DNA from: Rhodococcus sp. IITR03
Lineage (GTDB): Bacteria > Actinomycetota > Actinomycetes > Mycobacteriales > Mycobacteriaceae
Length of the DNA stretch: 30,949 nucleotides
Direction of reading: 5' to 3'
Assembly (NCBI GenBank): GCA_001017865.1
Contig: LATQ01000318.1
Coordinates: 1-30,949, forward strand
Shown one piece after another: positions 7,597 to 16,453 of the stretch; positions within the stretch are counted from its first letter, which is position 1; every line of letters starts with the position of its first letter. Under the pieces are notes generated by a model. The model was given only the letters and a program-made list of their open reading frames with translations, had not been told where the DNA came from and did no database searches. The position numbers and the translations under genes are program-made.

Positions 7597-9452
7597 ATGC
7601 CTGCAAAGAATCGCGGAAACGGACGCACGCCCCGCCCACGAAAGGACGACCTCGCCATCGCTCTGCGGAAGTTCATCCGCACCAAGGGCGCCGACTACCT
7701 CGACGATCCGAACGTCTCGTCCGTCGGCGTCGGATACAAGCATGTGGACGGCCAACCGACCGGCGAACTCGCAGTGCAGTTCACGGTGAACGAGAAGGTA
7801 TCGGAGCCCGAGGCTCTCGAAGCATTGGGTACCTCCCCACTTCCCGAGAGCATCACCGTGAACGGTGTGGAGGTTCCGACCGATGTGATCGAGAGGTCGT
7901 ACGAACCCGCATTCCATCGCGTCCCGGAAGCAGCGACGCCGCCCCGGAAGACGCGACTGGATCCGATCGTCCCGGGTGTGAGCGTCGGGCACACGAGTGT
8001 CAGTGCCGGGACGATCGGATGCGTCGTCTACGACGTCGACAACCACACCCCGTACATGCTCAGCAACTGGCACGTGCTTCACAACGCGACGGGTCGGGTG
8101 GGCGACACGATCGTCCAGCCCGGCCCGCACGACGACAACCGCATCAACGCTAATCGGGTGGGACGACTCGCGCGGTCGCATCTGGGGCCGGCCGGGGACT
8201 GTGCCGTGGCGACGATCGAGGATCGGCAGTTCGATCCGGAGATCCGTGGGCTCGGCGTCGTCCCGGACGCTATCGGGGAACCCGAGCTCGGCGACAAGGT
8301 GATCAAGAGCGGTCGCACCACCGGCATCACCCACGGTCTGGTGCGTCGTGTCGATGTGATCGCCAAGATCACGTATCGAGGGGTCGGCACGAAGTCCATC
8401 GGTGGGTTCGAGATCGGACCCGACCCGAAGCACCCGGCAGCCGACGGTGAGATCAGCAGCGGTGGCGACTCGGGAGCGGCGTGGATGTTCCGGTCCGGAA
8501 CCGGCGCGGCGACCACCGTCCTGGCCGGGCTGCACTTCGCCGGGGAGGCCAACGGTAGCTCCGACGAGCACGCGTTGGCGTGCCTCCCGCAGTCCGTCTT
8601 CGAGAAGCTGGGTGTGACCCTCACCCCGCCCGCGTCGGAAGAGGCGGTCGCGGCCGTCGGTTACGACCCGAACTTCCTGTCGACGCCCGTCCCACTTCCC
8701 GACGTGACGGCCGAGGTGAAGCCCGACATCGCGAAGGCGAACGACGGGTCCGAGGTGCTGCACTACACGCACTTCTCGCTGACGATGCGGAAGTCGCGCC
8801 GGTTCGCGGCCTGGGTGGCGTGGAACATCGACGGCGGATCCATGAAGAAACTCAGCCGCAAGAACATCGACTTCGTGAAGGATCCACGGCTGGCAGCGGA
8901 CGCCCAGGTCGGCAACGAGCTGTATCGATCGAACCGACTCGATCGCGGGCACCTCGCACGACGGGCCGACCTGCTGTGGGGCAGCACGAGCGAGGCGAAG
9001 AAGGCGAACACCGACTCGTTCTTCTACACCAACATCACCCCGCAGATGGACGACTTCAACCAGAGCGCCGCGACGGGATCTGGGGCAGGCTCGAAGACGC
9101 GGTCTTCGCTGATGTGGACGTCGACGATCTGAAGGTATCGGCGTTCGGCGGCCCGGTGTTCGCGGACGACGACCGCGAGTTCAGACGGGTGAAGATCCCC
9201 CGCGAGTTCTGGAAGGTGCTCGTGTTCGTGGAGAACGGCGAGCTCAAGGCCAGAGGCTTCCTGCTGAGCCAGAACCTCGACCAACTCGAGGTGCTCGACC
9301 TCGACGAGTTCCGGGTCTTCCAGGTGCCGTTGACCGAGATCGAACAGCGCGCACTGCTGCGGTTCCCGCAGACGTTGCGTGATGCGGATCTGCAGGTCGC
9401 GGCGGAGGCGATCACCGAACCACTGGATTCGGTGGCAGCCATCCATTGGTGA
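7597..9452 (+). CDS. Trypsin-like protease fused to DNA/RNA non-specific (EndoG-type) endonuclease, one frameshift
   Basis: This protein of about 618 residues starts at ATG 7597 (MPAKNRGNGRTP), preceded by AAAGGGG. The first 120 residues are a prodomain-like region. A trypsin-like domain follows with a visible triad: His159 in LSNWHVLHNA, Asp201 in GPAGDCAVATIED and Ser292 in GGDSGAAWMF. After about residue 350 a nuclease domain begins, with LHYTHFSLTMRKSRRFA, then the signature DRGHLARR (His452 as general base), then NTDSFFYTNITPQMDDFNQ, which carries the metal-ligand Asn. The frame breaks near 9070 just after FNQS; the second frame resumes with GIWGRLEDAVFADVDVDDL and runs to the stop at 9452. 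No signal peptide is visible. A degradative effector or suicide protein is possible; proteolytic self-activation of the nuclease is a hypothesis. Confidence 0.85.
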
Positions 9453-9475
9453 CGACTCAGCCGATGTGAGGACGC

Positions 9476-9817
9476 GTGAGGCATGTCCGCGGAGTCGTGA
9501 CGATTCCGACCGATGCACCCAACACGACGGCGCGGGTCGTGGTGGAGGTCAGGGACGTGTCGTACACGGACGGGACTGCGCCGGTGCTGGCGAGTATCGC
9601 GATGGAAGGCATTCCAGTACGGCCCGGCGGACGTATCCCCTTCGTACTCGATGCACCGGAAGTGCCTGCTGCAACCGCACTGTCGTTGCGTTGCCACGTC
9701 GACATCGTCGGTGACGGGATGGTCGCGATCGGCGACCTGCTGTCGACCCGGTCGATACCGGTGCCTGTGACCGGTGACGCCGGTCCGCTCACAGCGCCGG
9801 TCGACGTGGTCACCTGA
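9476..9817 (+). CDS. YbaY-like (YscW-type) small beta protein
   Basis: This 113-residue protein reads MRHVRGVVTIPTDAP, then ARVVVEVRDVSYTDGTAPVL, then GGRIPFVLDAPEVPAATALS and LRCHVDIVGDGMVAIGDLLS. This is the pattern of the YbaY/YscW family, which in Gram-negatives comprises small lipoproteins or pilotin-like chaperones (G-x-V, V-x-D-V-S-x-D, IPF). Here there is no signal peptide or lipobox, so it should be cytoplasmic unless it is exported with a partner. GTG 9476 has a GAGG site about 5 nt upstream and lies 23 nt after the protease-nuclease stop, indicating one operon. It might bind or chaperone one of the neighbouring hydrolases. That is inference from position. Confidence 0.7.
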   Translation: MRHVRGVVTIPTDAPNTTARVVVEVRDVSYTDGTAPVLASIAMEGIPVRPGGRIPFVLDAPEVPAATALSLRCHVDIVGDGMVAIGDLLSTRSIPVPVTGDAGPLTAPVDVVT

Positions 9818-9922
9818 CGACTCTGCCATCACAACCTCTGCGGGAGAAGGCCATCGGATCCCGTACCGAACGAATCGACTCCCGACCGGGACGGTTCGCA
9901 CCCCACGAAAGGAACACATCCC

Positions 9923-11791
9923 ATGTCCATCGACGAAGCACCACTCACCCACGCCGAGGACTACGGCGACACCGGCGAATACCGATCGGGGCCGGTCGCC
10001 GGCACGGCCGTCGTCCATACCGCCGACGGTGATCGGGAAGTTCAATACGCCGATGTGGACGGCCTGGCCGTGTTCGAAGGCGACATCGTGCTGGGTACGG
10101 TCGAGGAGGTCGCAGCCCAGGCCGGTCCCGAGGGGATCGGCATCACGGGAGCTCACCTGCGCTGGCCGAACGCGACCGTCCCGTTCGAGGTCGACCCCGC
10201 ATTCCCCAACGCCCAGCGCATCACGGACGCCGTGGCGCACTGGACCGCCAACACCCGAATACGGTTCATCGCACGTGCGGGGCACGCGAACTACGTGCGA
10301 TTCCGTCCGAGCACAGCGAGCCGGTCACCGGTCGGTATGCGCGGTGGTCGTCAGGACATCGAGATCGCTGCCAATGCTCCTGTCGGCACCGTCGTCCACG
10401 AGATGGCCCACGCGTTGGGTTTGTGGCACGAGCAGAGCCGGGAGGACCGCAACAATCTGGTCGAGATCCGTTTCTCGAACATCGATCCCGCGAGTGCGCA
10501 CAATTTCGACCAGCACATCACGGATGGCGACGACATCGGTGCCTACGACTTCGGATCCGTCATGCACTATTCGGCGACAGCGTTCAGCACCAATGGGCAA
10601 CCCACTATCGTGCCGCGAGTCCCACTGCCGCCCGGCGTGGTGATGGGGCAACGGAACGGCCTGTCGCGCGGCGACATCACCGCGGTGCACACGCTGTATC
10701 CGGATTGGTCGGGCATCGGTGACCGATGGCGCAACATCGGAGGCGTCTTCCCGCCAGGAGCACCGCTGTCCGTCACATCACGTGGTGCCGGCAATCTCGA
10801 CGCGTTCATCACGGGCAACGACGGTCGCGTCTATACGTCGTGGTGGTACCAGGGCAACGACTGGTCGGGTATCGGCGATCGATGGCGCAACATCGGTGGC
10901 GTCTTCCCCAAGGGCGCGCCCGTCACCGCGATCGCCAAGTCGTCGAACAGCATCGACCTGTTCGTCACCGGCAACGACGGACGCGTCTACACGTCCTGGT
11001 GGTACTACGGCAGCGACTGGTCGGGCCTCGGCGACCGCTGGCGCTCCATCGGTGGGTTTTTCCCTCCGGGCGCTCCCATCTCGGTCACCTCGCGGAGTCC
11101 CGGCAATCTCGATCTGTTCGTCACCGGGAACGACGGACGCGTCTACACCTCGTGGTGGTACCAAGGCGGCGACTGGTCCGGCATCAACAACAACTGGCGC
11201 AATATCGGCGGCGTCTTCCCGAAGGGCGCACCGGTCACCGCAATCACCAAGTCGTCGAACAGCATCGACCTGTTCATCACTGGCAACGACGGTCGCGTAT
11301 ACACCTCCTGGTGGTACCAGGGCGGCGACTGGTCCGGCATCGGCGACCGCTGGCGTTCCATCGGTGGCTTCTTCCCTCCGGCGCCCCTGTCGCAGTCACG
11401 TCGCGCAGCGCCGGCAACCTCGACGCGTTCATCACGGGAAACGACGGCCGCGTCTACACCTCCTGGTGGTACCAAGGCGGCGACTGGTCCGGCATCAACA
11501 ACACGTGAGGAACATCGGCGGCGTCTTCCCGAGAGGTGCGCCGGTAAGTGCGGTTGCCAAGTCCCGCGACAGCATCGACCTCTTCATCTGCGGCAATGAC
11601 GGACGTGTCTACACGTCGTGGTGGTATCAGGGCGGCGACTGGTCCGGCATCGGCGACCGCTGGCGCAACATCGGCGGGGTCTTCCCGCCCGGTCGCAAGG
11701 TGACGGCAATCGCGCGTAGCGCCAAGAATCTTGACGCGGTCATCTGCGGCAACGACGGCCGCATGTACACGTCGTGGTGGAAGGTTCGTAG
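9923..11791 (+). CDS. Astacin-family metalloprotease with seven-bladed propeller repeats, frameshifted at the 3' end
   Basis: Residues 1-270 are an M12A (astacin) peptidase with zinc site HEMAHALGLWHEQSR (His159, Glu160, His163, His169) and Met-turn SVMHY. Then come seven repeats of 52 residues (consensus WSGIGDRWRNIGGVFPxGAP, GNDGRVYTSWWYQGGD) like the PLL-type seven-bladed lectin propellers. Start ATG 9923 follows GAAAGGA. One G is lost in repeat 5 (about 11381) and one in repeat 6 (about 11507). A third lost G after the final WWK (about 11783) would give KGS and a TAG at 11789-11791, just before a strong hairpin at 11840. As given, the last frame runs on to 12047 through that hairpin, which I consider an artefact. 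The restored length is 623 residues. No signal peptide is seen. It probably binds a glycan and cleaves surface protein. Confidence 0.85.
10706..11784 (+). repeat. Seven tandem 156-bp coding repeats (propeller blades)
   Basis: The codon for the repeat-initial Trp lies at 10706, 10862, 11018, 11174, 11330, 11485 and 11640. The spacing is 156 four times, then 155 twice, so two copies lack one base each. Odd and even copies alternate in type (VTSR-x-x-GNLD versus IAKSSNSID), which suggests growth by duplication of a two-blade unit. Confidence 0.9.
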
Positions 11792-11839
11792 TCCAGAAGG
11801 CCCGACGCCTGCCTCCGGGCCGCCGGCGCCCGTGCAACT

Positions 11840-11903
11840 CTCGCGCGCTGAACCGAGGCTCGCCCTGCGTGTAGTGCGGGCAAACCCCGGTTCAGCGCGC
11901 GAG
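11840..11903. terminator. Strong hairpin with 16-bp perfect arms
   Basis: CTCGCGCGCTGAACCG (11840-11855) is exactly complementary to CGGTTCAGCGCGCGAG (11888-11903), with further inner pairing. It lies between the astacin gene (plus) and a small minus-strand gene, so it probably terminates both. Confidence 0.6.
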
Positions 11904-11928
11904 GAAGCCCACAGCACTCCCCTATCGC

Positions 11929-12119
11929 CTACATATCGAATTCGGGCTCGAGTTCGATCATTGCGGGCCGCTCGTCGTCCCTGTCTCCATTCGGATCCGC
12001 CCCACAAACAGTGGCCAAACGTCACGATGCGGCTCGCCCATGCTTGAGCCGAGCAATAGATCGCTCTCACGTCGCAGGACATCTTCGATGAACGATTCGG
12101 ATTGACAGAAGAACCGCAT
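11929..12119 (-). CDS. Small acidic hypothetical protein, frameshifted
   Basis: I do not recognise it. From ATG 12119 the protein reads MRFFCQSESFIEDVLRRESD, then LLLGSSMGEPHRDVWPLFVG and RIRMETG. A frame change near 11983 (one base restored in GGGACGAC) replaces a false TGA by DDERPAMIELEPEFDM and a TAG at 11931-11929, an acidic tail that looks like a genuine C-terminus. The total is about 63 residues. A GGAGG site with GTG at 12136 lies upstream in another frame, so the true start may be there after one more indel. It is divergent from the HNH gene at 12206 and convergent with the astacin gene across the 11840 hairpin. Confidence 0.4.
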
Positions 12120-12205
12120 CGACCGAGCGCTCTCACCGCACGACCTCCGGTTCAGAATTCGTAGCGCGAAAGCCTCACGGCTCGAGCGGCGGATATTGTG
12201 CCGGG

Positions 12206-13243
12206 ATGAGCTACGCGGCACTTGATCCTCTCGACGTCGCCGGCCGCGTCGTGCAACTCCTCGAAGCCGGTCGCCGCAATTCCACGTACAAACTCGCGAC
12301 CGTCATGGCGCTCGTCGATATCTGTGTCGAGAACACCGCTGCTCCCGACGGGAGTCTCACCGTTCCGATCGACGAGATCGCGCAGCGGATCATCGGCTAT
12401 TACTGGAATCAGGTTCGATCGTTCCACCGCCACGGACGGCTCGTTCAGGTCCGGCGCGGACGTTCGATCCCGGATCGCATCGCAGAGGTCCGAGACATCC
12501 TGATATCCGATGGGCTTCGCACCGCAGAGGCAGCTCGGGAGTCCGCCCATCCGGTCTATCGACGACTCGTTCGCTCCGTGCGGCTGACGATCGCGCAACA
12601 ACCGCTCACGCACCTTCAGACCGTTCCCCACAGTGCTGCCCGCGACGAGTTCCTGTACGACGCGGCGGGCTTTCACAAGAAGATGACCGTGAGTGACGTC
12701 GACCGGATCGCCGTCATCGTGCTGCGCCCAGGTGTGCCCGAGGGTCTCCGCCGCACATCCGTGCTGCTCAGAACCTTCGTCCGCTCCGTATGGGCGCACG
12801 ATGTCATCGATCTCAACCGCGCCGAACTCGATGCCGAGGACGTCGACGGCTTTCTCTTCGGCACCGACCGCACCGCGCTGCGTGCTCTCGTCGACCCGCT
12901 CCGTGACCTGCAGTCGGGTCGCTGCTTCTACTGCGACGGTCGTCTGCAATCCGAAGTCCACATCGATCACGTGGTGCCGTGGTCGATGATCCCCATCGAC
13001 GGTGTTGCCAACCTGGTAGCAACCGACGCGCGATGCAACCTCGACAAGTCGGCCAGCATCCCAGTGCAGGACCATGTGACGCGAGCCCTGGAACGACAAT
13101 TCTTGGCCGACGTTTCCAGCCTCACCCGGATCCCGGTTCTGCACAAGCGGACGGCGTCGGCCGCTCACGGCGTCTACGCGGCCTTGCCTGCCGGCTCGTT
13201 GCTGTGGAGATCGTCCGGTACGTACCAGCCGCACTCGCCCTGA
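12206..13243 (+). CDS. HNH endonuclease
   Basis: This intact 345-residue protein has about 230 N-terminal residues of unknown, mainly helical character (DICVENT, IDEIAQRIIGYYWNQVRSFH, resembling restriction-associated winged-helix segments). The C-terminal HNH nuclease comprises a Cys pair in RCFYCDG (Cys240/243), then HIDHVVPWSM (His252, Asp254, His255), then NLVATDARCNLDKS, completing the beta-beta-alpha-metal site. The family cuts DNA, often in restriction or mobile elements. ATG 12206 gives MSYAALDPLDVAGR and has a weak GCCGGG upstream. It opens the plus-strand nuclease-rich island, with the DUF2075 helicase next. No methyltransferase is nearby, so a classic type II pair is unlikely. Confidence 0.8.
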   Translation: MSYAALDPLDVAGRVVQLLEAGRRNSTYKLATVMALVDICVENTAAPDGSLTVPIDEIAQRIIGYYWNQVRSFHRHGRLVQVRRGRSIPDRIAEVRDILISDGLRTAEAARESAHPVYRRLVRSVRLTIAQQPLTHLQTVPHSAARDEFLYDAAGFHKKMTVSDVDRIAVIVLRPGVPEGLRRTSVLLRTFVRSVWAHDVIDLNRAELDAEDVDGFLFGTDRTALRALVDPLRDLQSGRCFYCDGRLQSEVHIDHVVPWSMIPIDGVANLVATDARCNLDKSASIPVQDHVTRALERQFLADVSSLTRIPVLHKRTASAAHGVYAALPAGSLLWRSSGTYQPHSP

Positions 13244-13281
13244 ACGAGTTGCGGCAACCCTCACCGATATAGTTCTGTCTG

Positions 13282-13333
13282 CGGCCCGACGGACTTCCGC
13301 TGCGATGAGCAGCTACGGACATGCCCCCACCCG
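13282..13333 (+). promoter_or_regulatory. Upstream repeat, copy 1 (before DUF2075 gene)
   Basis: CGGCCCGACGG (13282-13292), CTTCCGC (13294-13300) and GGACATGCCCCCACCCG (13317-13333) recur in the same order before the EVE-HNH gene at 15271-15309, with a shorter gap. It ends about 35 nt before GTG 13369. Shared regulation or a duplicated promoter is inferred. Confidence 0.5.
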
Positions 13334-13368
13334 CACGAGTGGATTCGTGCTGCCTTGGGGACCTGACT

Positions 13369-15240
13369 GTGACGCTGCTTCGTACTACCGCCCACCGGAT
13401 CGTCGACCTCGATCGTCCCGAATCGCTCGCGGAGCAGTTGTTGGAACAGATGCTGTTTCGCACGGGACGACGCGCCGGAGAATCCGAGCAGAAGTCCTGG
13501 GCACGGAGCCTGCCCGTACTCGCTCGCGACCTCGTCGACGCCGGGTTGGACGACGTCGAGATGCTGCTCGAATATCACCTTCCTCTGACGTCCCAGCGTG
13601 CCGACGTCGTCCTGGCGGGGACGCATCCGCAGACCGGTGCAGCTTCGTATGTGGTCGTCGAGTTGAAGCAATGGTCGGCAGCGCGGCGGTACGAGGACAA
13701 CCCCGAACTTGTCGAGGTAGCCGGGATGCCCGGAGGACCGAAGCTGCACCCGGCCGCACAGGTTAAGGGGTACTGCGACTATCTCGTGGACTTCGCCCGC
13801 ACGGTGTCCGATCAACCCGACGCTCTTGCCGGTATCGCCTACCTCCACAACGCCACCGATCAGAGCGCCGTCGCCGATTTGCGTTCCTATCCGATGAGCG
13901 TCACGGGACGCATGTTCACCGCTGCCGAGCGCGGAGACATGATCGCGTTCCTTCGGAGCCGTCTCGCCCCTGCGCCCGGCTATTCCGCCGGCGACGCTCT
14001 GATGAAGTCGGCGATCGCCCCCTCCCGGCAACTCCTCGAGGTTGCCGCCGCAGAAGTACTCGACCGCCCCCAGTTCCATCTGCTCGGAAACCAACAGCTC
14101 GCCGTCGACCTCGTACTCCACGAGGTCGAACAGTCACGCGCCGCCGATCGCAAGCGCGTCATCATCGTCACCGGCGGTCCCGGCAGCGGCAAGAGCGTGG
14201 TGGCGTTGTCACTGCTCGGCGAGCTCGCCCGGCGTGGACGAACCGTCCTACATGCGACCGGGTCTCGATCGTTCACGCAAACCCTCCGGAAAGTTGCGGG
14301 GCACCGCGCGCCGCGCGTGCAGAAGATGTTCAAGTACTTCAACCAATTCATGACGGCAGATCGCAATGGATTGGACGTCCTCATCCTCGACGAGGCCCAC
14401 CGCATTCGCGAAACTTCCGTAGACCGCTACACCCGAGCCGAGCTCCGCACAGACCGACCGCAGGTCGACGAACTCATTGCGGCCGCGCGCGTCCCTGTCT
14501 TCCTTCTCGACGAGCACCAAGTGGTACGCCCCGGAGAGATGGGGTCTTTCGCACAGATCGAACGTTATGCAGCCGCGCTCGGGCTCGAGACGCAGCACAT
14601 CCACCTGGGAGAACAGTTCCGCTGCGGGGGTAGCGAAGAGTATCTGCTGTGGGTGAAACGGCTGCTCGATCTGGAGGACGGAGGGCCGTTCGAGTGGAAG
14701 GGCGACCCGCAGTTCACCGTTCGTGTTGCGGACAGCCCTGAAGAGATGGAACATTTCCTCTCCCAGCAGCGGGAGCGCGGATACTCGGCGCGGATGACGG
14801 CAGGCTACTGCTGGCCGTGGAGTAATGCGGACAAGGCCGGAAATCTGGTTCCCGACGTTCGGATCGGCAGCTGGGCGCGTCCGTGGAACAGCAAGAGCGA
14901 CCGCCGGGTCGGCGACGCTCCCCCAGCAGCGTTGTGGGCTACCGAGGACGGCGGCTTCGGCCAGGTCGGTTGCGTCTACACCGCCCAAGGTTTCGAATAC
15001 GACTGGAACGGAGTCATCCTCGGACCTGATCTGGTCTGGCGTAACGGACGATTCACCACGGTCCGAGAGGCCAACCGCGATCCCGACTTCAAGAACCGCA
15101 CGCGAATTTCCGACGTGCGCTTCGACCGGTTGGTCCGCAACGTCTACAAGGTGCTGCTCACCCGCGGAATGATCGGCACCGTCATCTACTCGACCGACGC
15201 CGAAACGCGCGACGCGCTCCGTGCACTGATCACCGACTGA
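13369..15240 (+). CDS. PD-(D/E)XK nuclease / DUF2075 superfamily helicase
   Basis: This intact protein has about 623 residues from GTG 13369 (MTLLRTTAHRIVDLDR). An upstream ATG at 13321 would add 16 residues but lies inside the upstream repeat, so I prefer the GTG. The N-terminal 260 residues carry a restriction-like core, SQRADVVLAG then YVVVELKQW (D...ExK). DUF2075 follows: Walker A GGPGSGKSVVA (about 269-276), Walker B LILDEAHRI (Asp341), VFLLDEHQVVRPGEMGS, LGEQFRCGGSEEYL and the late motif CVYTAQGFEYDWNGVILG. DUF2075 proteins are P-loop NTPases of the Schlafen-like helicase group and are frequent in defence islands. It follows the HNH gene and shares an upstream element with the EVE-HNH gene, so a multi-gene defence unit is plausible. 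Confidence 0.85.
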   Translation: MTLLRTTAHRIVDLDRPESLAEQLLEQMLFRTGRRAGESEQKSWARSLPVLARDLVDAGLDDVEMLLEYHLPLTSQRADVVLAGTHPQTGAASYVVVELKQWSAARRYEDNPELVEVAGMPGGPKLHPAAQVKGYCDYLVDFARTVSDQPDALAGIAYLHNATDQSAVADLRSYPMSVTGRMFTAAERGDMIAFLRSRLAPAPGYSAGDALMKSAIAPSRQLLEVAAAEVLDRPQFHLLGNQQLAVDLVLHEVEQSRAADRKRVIIVTGGPGSGKSVVALSLLGELARRGRTVLHATGSRSFTQTLRKVAGHRAPRVQKMFKYFNQFMTADRNGLDVLILDEAHRIRETSVDRYTRAELRTDRPQVDELIAAARVPVFLLDEHQVVRPGEMGSFAQIERYAAALGLETQHIHLGEQFRCGGSEEYLLWVKRLLDLEDGGPFEWKGDPQFTVRVADSPEEMEHFLSQQRERGYSARMTAGYCWPWSNADKAGNLVPDVRIGSWARPWNSKSDRRVGDAPPAALWATEDGGFGQVGCVYTAQGFEYDWNGVILGPDLVWRNGRFTTVREANRDPDFKNRTRISDVRFDRLVRNVYKVLLTRGMIGTVIYSTDAETRDALRALITD

Positions 15241-15270
15241 CACCTCACGACGAGTATCGAACACCGAGCA

Positions 15271-15309
15271 CGGCCCGACGGCTTCCGCAGCAGGACATGC
15301 CCCCACCCG
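15271..15309 (+). promoter_or_regulatory. Upstream repeat, copy 2 (before EVE-HNH gene)
   Basis: CGGCCCGACGG (15271-15281), CTTCCGC (15282-15288) and GGACATGCCCCCACCCG (15293-15309) repeat copy 1. The block between the last two parts is 4 nt here and 16 nt in copy 1. It ends 27 nt before ATG 15337, and the repeat is non-coding in the frame of the downstream gene. Confidence 0.5.
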
Positions 15310-15336
15310 ATGCGAACCTGAGAAGGCGCATGGGCA

Positions 15337-16215
15337 ATGACCAGCTGGATCGTCAAGATCAACGAGAAGACGCCACAACACTGGGATCACGCGCGGGACG
15401 ACGGTTTCTGGGATGTGCGTAGCCCGTCGTACTTCAAGAAGATTGCGCCCGGTGACGACATCTACTTCTGGATAACGAGCCAGGGCAACGGGTTCGTCGC
15501 GTATGCACGAGCAACTTCCGGCCTCTACGAAATCACTCCCAGCGCGCCGACCGCACATTGGAACGACGTTCGGACCGGCGGCTACACCCACCGATTCGAG
15601 TTCGACACAATCAGTGAGGACGTGGTTTCATCTCCACCTGGCTCAACTACAGAAGTTGCTCGGGAGGAATCTCGCGGCGCAGGCCGGAGCCAACCAAGTG
15701 TCCGACCCGTCTGCCGAAAGTCGCTTGCGCTCTCTGTTCGGCCCGGAAGCCGATCTTGCTTTCGCCCACTTCCCCGTCGTCGATGTCGAGCTACCCAACA
15801 GCCTCCCGACGTACGAGAAGGGCGACGACGTCCGTAAGCGCGCTCAACGAGCCATTGCTGTGCGATACGGTCAGCCCCAGTTCCGTCGCGCACTGCTGGC
15901 AGCGTATGAACGTCGTTGCGCAGTCACGGGATGCGACGTCGAAGCGGTCCTGGAAGCGGCCATATCGACCGCTACTTCGGTGAGCACAGCAACCATGTGC
16001 CCAATGGCCTTCTCCTCCGTGCCGACCTCCACACCTTGTTCGACCTGCAACTGTGGACGGTGCGCAGCGACCTCACCATCGAAGTGGCTCCCCAACTCGC
16101 GGGCAGCGAGTACGCCGCACTGGCCGGCAAGCGGCTTCGCGTACCGAAAAGCTCCGCTCATCGCCCGGACGCTGCGGCGCTCGGCCGGCATAGAGAAGCG
16201 TGCAGCTGGATCTGA
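15337..16215 (+). CDS. EVE (PUA-like) domain - HNH endonuclease, modification-dependent restriction type, frameshifted
   Basis: The N-terminal 100 residues match an EVE/PUA-like reader: MTSWIVKINEKTPQHWDHAR, DGFWDVRSPSYFKKI, APGDDIYFWITSQGNGFVAY. EVE domains bind modified cytosine. After a frame change near 15633 a linker (LQKLLGRNLAAQAGA, KRAQRAIAVRYGQPQFRRAL) leads to an HNH_2-type nuclease, RRCAVTGCDVEAVLEAA then HIDRYFGEHSNHVPNGLLL and ADLHTLFDLQL. One lost C at about 15961 separates these halves; restoring it gives EAAHID. The EVE-HNH architecture is known from type IV-like enzymes such as VcaM4I, which restrict 5-methyl- or hydroxymethyl-cytosine DNA. The length of about 293 residues fits. 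ATG 15337 is the first codon of the conserved block. Confidence 0.8.
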
Positions 16216-16394
16216 TCGGCTCCCTAACTCCGGCAGAAAGGCCCGATGACGACCGCCGCAGAGATGTCGCGGCCCGCGTGGTCATGTAAACCGTTGCGCT
16301 GAAGCGACTTCGAAGTTTTTCCTTGCGCGCACAACCAGAGGAGTGCCAAGATCTCAAGATCGTCACCGATCCGCGTGGCGTCACAAGCGAAGAA

Positions 16395-16426
16395 GGCCCG
16401 CCAGGAGCGGCAACTCCCGACGGGCC
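16395..16426 (+). repeat. Hairpin upstream of the helix-turn-helix gene
   Basis: GGCCCGCCAGGAG and CTCCCGACGGGCC pair over 13 positions with two mismatches around the loop CGGCAA. It lies in the 238-nt gap between the EVE-HNH stop and GTG 16454, 28 nt before the start. It could terminate the previous transcript or attenuate the next; no other gene is seen in the gap. Confidence 0.4.
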
Positions 16427-16453
16427 GGATGTCCGACTTATAGGGAGTCGAAC

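Noticed and set aside
7504..8952. Minus-strand open frame of 482 codons
   Set aside because: It is antisense to the protease-nuclease gene with its full catalytic triad.
11792..12047. Extension of the astacin-propeller protein to 12047
   Set aside because: The frame runs through a 16-bp-arm hairpin and gives Arg-rich, non-repeat sequence. One restored G gives a stop at 11791.
12152..13264. Minus-strand open frame of 370 codons
   Set aside because: It is antisense to the HNH gene, whose catalytic motifs are intact. The minus-strand product has no recognisable motif.
14248..15591. Minus-strand open frame of 447 codons
   Set aside because: It is antisense to the intact DUF2075 helicase with all NTPase motifs, and looks like a GC-codon shadow.
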